Source of the DNA: an uncultured Bacteroidales bacterium
Lineage (GTDB): Bacteria > Bacteroidota > Bacteroidia > Bacteroidales > Paludibacteraceae
Length of the DNA: 8,542 nt
NCBI GenBank assembly: GCA_937901025.1
Contig: CALCGR010000146.1
Location: forward strand, 1 to 8,542
Direction: 5' to 3'
Under the pieces are notes generated by a model. It was not told where the DNA came from and did not search any database. It saw nothing but the letters and a program-made list of their open reading frames with translations. Positions 1 to 6,630 of the stretch are shown here, one piece after another (within the stretch, counting starts at the first letter, position 1; each line of letters opens with the position of its first letter). The position numbers and the translations under genes are program-made.

Positions 1-752
1 ATAGTACCGTTCATGTAACGTTGGTAGTTAACCCTGTATATGATGTAACGGATGATAATATCGTTCTTTGCGAAGGTGAGGAGTTCATTTGGAATGACGT
101 AATCATTCCGGCCGTATCGTTTGAAGATGCAGATGACTACACCTACTATGGTTCTACAGTTGCCGGTTGCGATAGTACTGTTCACGTAACCTTGCACGTT
201 AATCCGATCCAAAAGACCACCGAGACTCGCGAGATGACTTATGGTGACGCCTTCATCTGGAATGGTATTAACTATGCTACCAAGGATGTAAATACGTATA
301 AGGATACAATCGTTCTGTCGAGTGAGGTTACCGGTTGCGATAGTCTGCTCATCTTGAACTTGACCATCAACAAGGCTAATCAAGAGATCGTTTGGAACTT
401 ACCGAAGGATATCACTCTGTTTGTTGACGACACCGTTGCCGTAAACGTATATGCTACGAGTGGTTTGGAGGTTAATCTGGAGATTGGTGGCGACGAAGCT
501 ATCGAACTGGATGATAACAATGTGATTGCCATTGCTGTTGGCGAGGCTACTTTGACGGCTTCGGTTGCTGAGAATGGTAACTACAATGACGCTACTCCTC
601 TGGTAGCTAACGTCCATGTGGCTGATGTTACTGACCTGATGCAACTCTTTGCTAACATGAAGGATACTGTTAAGAAGGTTCTCTTCGAGGGTCACGTTTA
701 CATCATGACCAATGGTCATATCTTCAACGCTGAGGGTATTAGGGTTAAATAA
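1..752 (+). CDS. Large secreted repeat protein, C-terminal part (5' end outside window)
   Basis: The reading frame is open from the first complete codon at 3, so the TTG at 21 is not a real start and the gene begins upstream. Seen in the sequence: the end of one repeat (3-35), two complete repeats of 57 and 56 residues (36-206 and 207-374) each ending in a G-C-D-S motif followed by a beta-strand-like stretch, then an Ig-like segment (about 375-620) carrying 'ATSGLEV' and 'AENGNYNDATP' signatures like bacterial Ig-like domains. It closes with a short tail (about 675-749) of the pattern K-V-L-F-E-G-H-V-Y-I ... G-I-R-V-K. Tails of this pattern are common at the ends of secreted Bacteroidales proteins; a role in secretion or anchoring is an inference. 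Function is probably surface or extracellular, perhaps adhesin-like; no catalytic motif is visible. A terminator follows directly, so it is not part of the downstream operon. Confidence 0.85.
   Translation, partial: STVHVTLVVNPVYDVTDDNIVLCEGEEFIWNDVIIPAVSFEDADDYTYYGSTVAGCDSTVHVTLHVNPIQKTTETREMTYGDAFIWNGINYATKDVNTYKDTIVLSSEVTGCDSLLILNLTINKANQEIVWNLPKDITLFVDDTVAVNVYATSGLEVNLEIGGDEAIELDDNNVIAIAVGEATLTASVAENGNYNDATPLVANVHVADVTDLMQLFANMKDTVKKVLFEGHVYIMTNGHIFNAEGIRVK
36..206 (+). repeat. Protein-coding repeat unit A (57 residues)
   Basis: This unit runs from just after one N-P pair to the next. It carries E-E-F-I-W-N near the start and G-C-D-S-T-V-H-V-T-L-H-V-N-P at the end. The same end motif appears at 3-35 (S-T-V-H-V-T-L-V-V-N-P) exactly 171 nt earlier, which sets the period. 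Similar G-C-D-S modules are widespread in secreted Bacteroidetes proteins. Confidence 0.75.
207..374 (+). repeat. Protein-coding repeat unit B (56 residues)
   Basis: This is a diverged copy of the preceding unit, 168 nt long. The shared landmarks are D-A-F-I-W-N near the start and T-G-C-D-S-L-L-I-L-N-L-T-I-N-K at the end. It is the last copy before the Ig-like segment and the most diverged, as is often true for the terminal unit of an array. Confidence 0.7.
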
Positions 753-771
753 TCCGACCTAAAATAGTTCG

Positions 772-810
772 AAAAAGAGGCGGTGCATATGTGTGCACCG
801 TCTTTTTTTT
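772..810 (+). terminator. Intrinsic terminator after the repeat protein
   Basis: A perfect 7-bp GC-rich stem, CGGTGCA (781-787) and TGCACCG (794-800), encloses a 6-nt loop TATGTG. It is followed by TC and eight T residues (803-810). The A-rich run before the stem (772-776) can extend pairing with the T run, so it may also stop transcription from the other side. It starts about 20 nt after the stop codon at 750-752 and isolates the upstream gene from the transport operon. Confidence 0.9.
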
Positions 811-845
811 AGGCCTTTTACGAGCAAAATAAAATTTTTTAATAT

Positions 846-861
846 AAAAAATGCATTTTTT
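846..861. promoter_or_regulatory. Perfect 16-bp palindrome abutting the -33 element
   Basis: AAAAAATGCATTTTTT is a perfect inverted repeat centred on TGCA. It ends one base before the putative -33 element (862-865). A T tract (835-840) lies just upstream, so the area alternates T, A and T tracts and may be bent. It could be an operator for a dimeric regulator or an UP-like activating element. No regulator gene is visible in the window, so the role is inference. Confidence 0.4.
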
Positions 862-893
862 CTTGCACGAATGAAAATATTTTCGTAACTTTG
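862..893 (+). promoter_or_regulatory. Bacteroidetes-type promoter of the transport operon
   Basis: TAACTTTG at 886-893 matches the Bacteroidetes -7 consensus TAnnTTTG exactly. CTTG at 862-865 matches the -33 TTTG at three of four bases. The 20-nt spacer is in the usual range. Transcription would begin at roughly 898-901, giving a leader of only about 20 nt before the ATG at 921. It is the only convincing promoter in the window and probably drives the transporter, lipoprotein, susC-like and susD-like genes. Confidence 0.75.
873..884. promoter_or_regulatory. 12-bp palindrome inside the promoter spacer
   Basis: GAAAATATTTTC is a perfect inverted repeat lying between the -33 and -7 elements and ending one base before the -7 hexamer region. 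A protein bound here would cover the promoter, so a repressor operator is possible. The site is AT-rich and could be a chance palindrome. Confidence 0.3.
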
Positions 894-920
894 CAGTCGC
901 TTAAGCTTAATGACATACGT

Positions 921-2276
921 ATGGAAAAGCGAAACTTGTCTTTTGGACAACTCTTTAACCTCTCTTTTGGTTTCTTTGGCGTTCAGATTGCCTACGCATT
1001 ACAAAGTGCCAATATCTCCCGTATTTTTGCTACCTTGGGTGCTGACCCTCACCAGTTGTCTTTCTTCTGGATCCTTCCTCCGTTGATGGGAATGATTGTT
1101 CAGCCGCTGATTGGCAAGTATAGTGACAAGACTTGGTGTAAGCTGGGTCGCCGTAAACCCTATCTGTTGGTAGGCGCGCTGATTGCCGTTGCGGTAATGG
1201 TGCTGTTGCCCAATGCCGGTAACTTCACGTTTGCGCAGAGTGCTTTCTTGGGCCTCAATGCCGCCATGTGGTTCGGCCTGTTCAGCTTGATGTTCCTTGA
1301 TACGAGCATCAATATCGCGATGCAGCCGTTTAAGATGATGGTAGGTGATATGGTGAACGAGGAGCAGAAAGGTCTGGCTTATTCGATTCAGTCTTTCCTT
1401 TGCAATGCCGGTTCGGTTTGCGGTTATGTGTTCCCGATTCTGTTCACGTGGATTGGTATTGCGAATACCGCTCCGGAGGGTGTTATCCCGGATAGCGTGA
1501 AGTGGAGTTTCTATATCGGTGCCGCCATCCTGATTCTGTGCTCGCTCTATACATTTGCTACCGTGAAGGAGCTTAATCCGGAAGAGTATGCTGCTTTCCA
1601 TGGAATAACCGGAAAGTCTGGAAATTCCGGAGATTCCGGGAAAAGTGAGGACCCGAGTTTTATTAGCTTATTGGTTCATGCGCCGAGTACGTTCTGGACG
1701 ATCGGTCTCGTTCAGTTCTTCTGCTGGGCAGCGTTTATGTATATGTGGACTTATTCCAATGGTGCGATTGCTACCCTGTGCTTTGGTTGGGATGGCGTTA
1801 ATCCTGCCGCTGCCGCTTTCCAAGATGCGGGTAACTGGGTGGGCGTTGTGTTCTGTATCCAAGCCGTTGGTTCGCTCGTTTGGGCTGCTTTCCTGCCGAT
1901 GTTGGAGAAATGGTTTGGGAATAAAGGTGCTTATGCCATCTCGCTCATCGTGGGTGCGATTGGTTTTGCCTCCATCTGTATGGTGCACAATCAATATGTG
2001 CTCTTTGTTAGCTATGCCTTGGTAGGTGCAGCTTGGGCAGCGATGTTGGCTTTGCCGTTCACAATCCTGACGAACTCGCTCAAGGGTGGAAACATGGGGT
2101 ATTACTTAGGCTTGTTTAACTGCACGATTTGCTTACCGCAGATTGTAGCAGCCCTCCTGGGAGGGGTACTCCTTAAATATATATGCGCAGGCGTGCAGGC
2201 GTACATGCTTGTCGTTGCCGGTGTGCTTCTCGTATTAGGAGCCATCAGCGTCATCGCGATTAAGGAAAAAAACTAA
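921..2276 (+). CDS. MFS sugar transporter, maltose/maltooligosaccharide (MalY/SLC45-like) type
   Basis: This 451-residue polytopic inner-membrane protein probably moves maltose or short maltooligosaccharides from periplasm to cytoplasm by cation symport. Seen: about 12 hydrophobic segments; an N-terminal segment with 'FGFFGVQIAYALQSANISRIF'-type sequence typical of this group (residues 17-36); the MFS loop 2-3 motif G-K-Y-S-D-K ... G-R-R-K-P-Y (65-81); a D-x-x-x-N-x-x-x-x-P motif (127-136) followed by D143 in the next loop; and a second half opening with H-A-P-S-T-F-W-T-I-G-L-V-Q-F-F-C-W (253-269). These match the GPH/SLC45-like sugar transporters of Bacteroidetes annotated as maltose transporters. 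The ATG at 921 is chosen because the in-frame TTG at 891 lies inside the -7 element. The cytoplasmic loop between the two halves has a four-unit S-G-x repeat. It is first in the operon, 28 nt before the lipoprotein gene. Exact sugar specificity is inferred partly from the SusD-like neighbour. Confidence 0.85.
   Translation: MEKRNLSFGQLFNLSFGFFGVQIAYALQSANISRIFATLGADPHQLSFFWILPPLMGMIVQPLIGKYSDKTWCKLGRRKPYLLVGALIAVAVMVLLPNAGNFTFAQSAFLGLNAAMWFGLFSLMFLDTSINIAMQPFKMMVGDMVNEEQKGLAYSIQSFLCNAGSVCGYVFPILFTWIGIANTAPEGVIPDSVKWSFYIGAAILILCSLYTFATVKELNPEEYAAFHGITGKSGNSGDSGKSEDPSFISLLVHAPSTFWTIGLVQFFCWAAFMYMWTYSNGAIATLCFGWDGVNPAAAAFQDAGNWVGVVFCIQAVGSLVWAAFLPMLEKWFGNKGAYAISLIVGAIGFASICMVHNQYVLFVSYALVGAAWAAMLALPFTILTNSLKGGNMGYYLGLFNCTICLPQIVAALLGGVLLKYICAGVQAYMLVVAGVLLVLGAISVIAIKEKN
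1608..1643 (+). repeat. Four 9-nt tandem units in the transporter's central loop
   Basis: The units are ACCGGAAAG, TCTGGAAAT, TCCGGAGAT and TCCGGGAAA. They encode T-G-K, S-G-N, S-G-D and S-G-K (residues 230-241), a flexible polar linker between transmembrane helices 6 and 7. The unit length is a multiple of three, so gain or loss of units would change linker length without a frameshift. Confidence 0.7.
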
Positions 2277-2304
2277 CAATATTAATTAACAATAATTTTA
2301 CAAC

Positions 2305-3420
2305 ATGAAAACAAAGTTACTATTTGGCGCGCTAGCGTTGGCTTTGATTTTTACATCGTGCAAGAAAGAGAGTGATTTTATCGGCACGCTGGAAAAGATG
2401 GGTGACGGCAATATGCGCGGAATGTATGTCGGGTGGTCGGTTGACTCGGCAAAGATGCAATCAACCATGACACAGTATGTACTTGACAAAGAAGGTTACA
2501 CCGGTAATTTCTATGAGATTTCAAGTGGAAATGAAAGAGTGTATGAGTCCATCGAGGCCAATTTTGCGTGGAAGAGCAAAGGCTATTCAAAAGAAGGGAC
2601 ATCTTTCCTTTTGGATATTACTCAAGGTGAGCAAACGTATCCAATGAGGTGGGGAAGCAAGTCCTTGTACGATGAGCAGGGACGTGTATATCCATCTTCG
2701 CTGTTGGATATTTACGCCACATTCTCGAAGACTTATACAGAGTTCGCTCTGTTGTCGAACGAGTGGGTATATCGTGATTCTACGATTTATCAGGATACCA
2801 CCAAGGTAACCCAACTCTACTTGGAGTTCCAAGAGGTTGTAAGTAAGGATATTAGTATAGACTCCGTCAATTCGTTGATTAATTATGTTGAATTGATGCG
2901 TGATTCTATTCATTGGTACAACAAGGAGTTTGGTAAAACGGTTCGTGATACCGTTTATTACAAAGAGAACAGTAAGAAACCCGGTTTCTATAATGCAATT
3001 GCAGCTAAGGGAACGGAGAAGTCGCGTGTCATTGAGTCTTATACGATGGTCGGTAATGCAACGGAGCATTTTGTATCGGTTCAATTTGGTTCTCAGATAG
3101 GTTCGGTTCCGCATACGTTGACCTATTCTACATGGACAGCGGTATATGATACCAACTATTATAAACATCCGGAAGTGTCTAAGTATGAGATTTCGAGTGT
3201 TGTCATTGAGGATGGTAAGTGGACATTTAGCGGTCTAACCAATGGTAAGAAGTTTACTATCTTAGGTAAGGGTACCATTAAGACGCACACAGAGAAAGAT
3301 GGCGAAAAGAAGGATGATCAGAAAGTGGGCGGCTTCCAAGAGTTATTGATTAGTGCCTTCTCGGCGAAGGATAAAACAATGACGTTGGGTGAGGATAAGA
3401 TGAAATATACGGAAGATTAA
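2305..3420 (+). CDS. Unrecognised lipoprotein in a sus-like operon
   Basis: This 371-residue protein has a clear type II signal peptide: basic M-K-T-K start, hydrophobic stretch, and F-T-S-C with the lipidated Cys at residue 19. The residues after it (K-K-E-S-D) are charged, as in surface-exported Bacteroidetes lipoproteins, so it may sit on the outer face of the outer membrane. The mature part has about 26 Tyr and 7 Trp, alternating polar/aromatic stretches suggesting beta structure, and a Lys/Asp-rich patch (about 326-341) near the C terminus. No catalytic motif or known family is recognised. It lies between the MFS transporter (28-nt gap) and susC-like gene (26-nt gap), where the B. thetaiotaomicron sus operon has no lipoprotein. 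A glycan-binding or SusCD-accessory role is plausible from position and aromatic content only. Confidence 0.85.
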   Translation: MKTKLLFGALALALIFTSCKKESDFIGTLEKMGDGNMRGMYVGWSVDSAKMQSTMTQYVLDKEGYTGNFYEISSGNERVYESIEANFAWKSKGYSKEGTSFLLDITQGEQTYPMRWGSKSLYDEQGRVYPSSLLDIYATFSKTYTEFALLSNEWVYRDSTIYQDTTKVTQLYLEFQEVVSKDISIDSVNSLINYVELMRDSIHWYNKEFGKTVRDTVYYKENSKKPGFYNAIAAKGTEKSRVIESYTMVGNATEHFVSVQFGSQIGSVPHTLTYSTWTAVYDTNYYKHPEVSKYEISSVVIEDGKWTFSGLTNGKKFTILGKGTIKTHTEKDGEKKDDQKVGGFQELLISAFSAKDKTMTLGEDKMKYTED

Positions 3421-3446
3421 TGTGTAATTTATAACATACTATAGCA

Positions 3447-6400
3447 ATGAAAAACTTTTATTTACGTGTCGCATCTTTGCTTTTGACCTTGAGCCTGAGT
3501 TTGTGCGCCTTTGCCCAAGTCTCTGTCTCCGGTACGGTGTTAGATGCAGCTAATGGCGATCCTATTATTGGCGCCAATATCGTTGTTAAGGGTTCTAATG
3601 TAGGAACTATTACGGACTTTGATGGTAACTTTACCATGAATGTTCCTTCGGATGCCGTTCTTCAAATCTCTTACATGGGTTATAAATCCGTAGAGATGGC
3701 GGCGCAAGCATCCTTGGTTGTTAAGTTGAGTGAAGACTCCGAACAATTGGACGAAGTCGTAGTCGTAGGTTATGGTACGGTGAAGAAAAACGATGCCACC
3801 GGTTCCGTTACGGCTATCAAGCCTGATGAAATGAACAAAGGTCTTACTCAAAGTGCTCAAGACTTGTTGTCCGGTAAGATTGCCGGTGTACAGGTTACGA
3901 ATAATGGTGGTACTCCCGGTGGTGCAGCTACTATCCGTATCCGTGGCGGATCGTCTTTGAATGCCTCCAACGACCCGTTGATCGTTATTGATGGTCTGGC
4001 CATGGATAACAATGGTATTAAGGGTGCTCCTAATGCGTTGGCAATGGTTAACCCAAGCGATATCGAGACTTTCACGGTTTTGAAAGACGCTTCGGCAACC
4101 GCTATCTATGGTAGCCGTGCAAGTAACGGTGTCATCATCATCACCACCAAGAAAGGTTCGTCCGGTCAGAAGTTGAAAGTACAATATGATGGTAGTGTGT
4201 CGGTCAATACCTTGACCAATAGATTGGAGACATTGACCGGTGATCAAGTCCGCCAATATGCTACGGCCTTAGGACACGATGCCTCTAAGACTTGCTATCT
4301 GGGTACGGCTAATACCGATTGGCAAGATCAGATTTATCGTCCTGCGGTATCTACGGACCACAATGTTTCTATAATGGGCGGCTTTAAGGATAAGAACTGC
4401 GATATGCCTTATCGCGCATCTGTCGGTTATACTCTGAACAATGGTATTATTAAGACTTCGCAGATGCAGCGTGTTACGGCATCGCTGAATTTAAGTCCGT
4501 CCTTCCTAGATAAACACTTGGTGTTCAATTTGAATGCGAAAGGGATGTACACAGCCAACCAATATGCTGCCGGCGTAGTAGGAGCAGCCATCTCGATGGA
4601 CCCCACAATGCCTGTAATGGGAGCCGGTACTTGTATAGATGGTTCTACTCGTCCTTCACAAGAGGTGGCAGATAGGTTCTTTGGCGGCTACTATCAAGTT
4701 CCGACAGAGGGTAACTACAACGACCCCGTGTGGACGGTGGCTCCCAGTTCGCAATCCACCAAGAACCCGGTGGCTTCTCTTAATCAGAAAGATGACCGCG
4801 CAAAATCAGGGTGCTTTGTCGGTAACTTAGAGGCTGACTATAAGATTCATGGCCTTGAGGACTTGCACTTGCATGCTAACTTTGGTGCTGACTACTCGTA
4901 TGGTAAGCAAAATACAGTGTTTGACGTGATGTCTGCTGAGCACCACTATTATGGTGAGACCGGTTATACTTGGGAAAAGAAATATAACTTGCAGTTCAAC
5001 GCATACGCTCAGTATGGTCATGACTGGGAGGCTGCCAAGCAGCATTTCGATATCATGGCGGGTTATGAGTGGCAGCACTTCAAGAGATGGGGGGAGAGCA
5101 GTTATTATGGCACGTATCCTCAAACCAACAATGAAGAGGCTTTACGCGGAACGCAATATAACCGTTCGGACAATTCTTGGGGAACGGAGAACTACTTGGT
5201 ATCTTTCTTCGGCCGTATGAATTATATCGGTTGGAATCAATTGATGATCACGGCAACCGTTCGTGGTGATGGTTCCTCTCGTTTTGCTAAAGGAAAGAAG
5301 TGGGGTGTGTTCCCCTCCGTGGCTCTTGGTTGGAAGATCAAAGAAACGTTCATGAAGGATGTTAATGAGGTAAGTGACCTCAAACTTCGTTTAGGTTGGG
5401 GTATTACCGGTCAGCAGGATATTGGTGAGGATTATGCTTTCTTGCCTAAATATACGATTAGCCAAGAGGGTGCTTACTATCCTATCGGTACGGAGCCTTA
5501 TGTCGCTCATGATGCCAATGGTAATGTCTTAAAAGATAAGAATGGAAATGTGGTTTATAACACGTATCGTCCGGGTGCTTACAACCCGAATCTGACTTGG
5601 GAAAAGACCACGACCTACAATGCCGGTATCGACTTGGGCTTCCTTAACCAACGTATCACCAGTGCTATCGATTTCTATTATCGTGACACGCGTGACTTGA
5701 TTCAATCGGTATCTGTTCCGGCAGGAACCAACTTTAAGAACCGCGTCATCAGTAATGTCGGATCGCTCCGGAATATGGGTGTCGAGTTCTCGTTCAATGC
5801 AGTTGCTGTAGATCGCAAGAACTTCAAATGGGATCTCGGATTTAACTTTACTTGGAACGACAATAAGATCACTTCGTTGACGAACACTACCGGTGATAGC
5901 GACAAGAATTACTTTATTGAGACCGGTGGTATCTCCTCCGGATCGGGTAATACGATTCAAGTTCATAAAGTAGGCGAAACGGCTGCCAGCTTCTATGTCT
6001 TTGAGACGCAGAAAAAGGTAGATGAAAACGGTAAGACACAATATTATCTGGTGGATCGTAACGAGGATGGACAAATCACTGTCGAGGACCGTTATTGCTA
6101 TCATAGCGGTGCGGCTCCCTTCATGCTTGGTTTCCAAACGAAGTTCCAATTCTATCATTTCGATTTGGGTATCACTTTGCGTTCCAATATCGGCAACTAT
6201 GTTTACAACGATGTATTGGCTTCCAACCTGCAATGGGTTGAGTCCGGAAAGATTTGCAACGCCGGTTATCATGGCTTGCTTCGTTCCGCTTTCGATACCT
6301 ATTGGGTAGATGGTATGAAGTCTGATGGATTGAAAGACCAATATGGTGGAACCTACAATGACTGGTTCAAATCGGATTATTTCGTAGAGAACGCTTCATT

Positions 6401-6599
6401 CTTGCGTTGCGACAATATCACCTTGGGTTACTCGTTTGAGAAGAACCCGAAAGTGAAAGCTCGTTTATATGCTACGGTTTCCAACCCGTTCGTTATCTCT
6501 AAATACAAGGGCTTGGATCCTGAAGTATTCGGAGGTATTGACAACAATATGTATCCGCGTTCCATGGCGGTGCTCGTTGGTACGAATATCACGTTCTAA
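3447..6599 (+). CDS. SusC-like TonB-dependent outer-membrane receptor
   Basis: This 1050-residue beta-barrel transporter imports glycans across the outer membrane together with its SusD-like lid, powered by TonB-ExbBD. Seen in order: a signal peptide cleaved probably after A-F-A (residues 21-23); a carboxypeptidase-regulatory-like beta-sandwich (about 26-95, with G-T-V-L-D-A ... P-I-I-G-A-N and the D-F-D-G-N-F turn); the TonB-box-like L-D-E-V-V-V-V-G-Y-G-T (101-111); a plug (about 113-237) with D-L-L-S-G-K-I-A-G-V-Q-V, I-R-I-R-G and D-A-S-A-T-A-I-Y-G-S-R-A-S-N-G-V; then the barrel, ending in Phe as outer-membrane barrels do. No N-terminal STN domain is present, so control through an anti-sigma/ECF sigma relay is unlikely. 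Length is close to the family norm. It precedes the susD-like gene by 31 nt. A starch/maltooligosaccharide substrate is inferred from that partner. Confidence 0.95.
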   Translation: MKNFYLRVASLLLTLSLSLCAFAQVSVSGTVLDAANGDPIIGANIVVKGSNVGTITDFDGNFTMNVPSDAVLQISYMGYKSVEMAAQASLVVKLSEDSEQLDEVVVVGYGTVKKNDATGSVTAIKPDEMNKGLTQSAQDLLSGKIAGVQVTNNGGTPGGAATIRIRGGSSLNASNDPLIVIDGLAMDNNGIKGAPNALAMVNPSDIETFTVLKDASATAIYGSRASNGVIIITTKKGSSGQKLKVQYDGSVSVNTLTNRLETLTGDQVRQYATALGHDASKTCYLGTANTDWQDQIYRPAVSTDHNVSIMGGFKDKNCDMPYRASVGYTLNNGIIKTSQMQRVTASLNLSPSFLDKHLVFNLNAKGMYTANQYAAGVVGAAISMDPTMPVMGAGTCIDGSTRPSQEVADRFFGGYYQVPTEGNYNDPVWTVAPSSQSTKNPVASLNQKDDRAKSGCFVGNLEADYKIHGLEDLHLHANFGADYSYGKQNTVFDVMSAEHHYYGETGYTWEKKYNLQFNAYAQYGHDWEAAKQHFDIMAGYEWQHFKRWGESSYYGTYPQTNNEEALRGTQYNRSDNSWGTENYLVSFFGRMNYIGWNQLMITATVRGDGSSRFAKGKKWGVFPSVALGWKIKETFMKDVNEVSDLKLRLGWGITGQQDIGEDYAFLPKYTISQEGAYYPIGTEPYVAHDANGNVLKDKNGNVVYNTYRPGAYNPNLTWEKTTTYNAGIDLGFLNQRITSAIDFYYRDTRDLIQSVSVPAGTNFKNRVISNVGSLRNMGVEFSFNAVAVDRKNFKWDLGFNFTWNDNKITSLTNTTGDSDKNYFIETGGISSGSGNTIQVHKVGETAASFYVFETQKKVDENGKTQYYLVDRNEDGQITVEDRYCYHSGAAPFMLGFQTKFQFYHFDLGITLRSNIGNYVYNDVLASNLQWVESGKICNAGYHGLLRSAFDTYWVDGMKSDGLKDQYGGTYNDWFKSDYFVENASFLRCDNITLGYSFEKNPKVKARLYATVSNPFVISKYKGLDPEVFGGIDNNMYPRSMAVLVGTNITF

Positions 6600-6630
6600 A
6601 TGGATAGTATAACTCTTAATTATTACGATT

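Noticed and set aside
891..920. Upstream TTG start adding 10 residues to the MFS transporter
   Set aside because: The TTG forms part of the TAACTTTG promoter element, upstream of the expected transcription start. The ATG at 921 gives an N terminus typical of the family.
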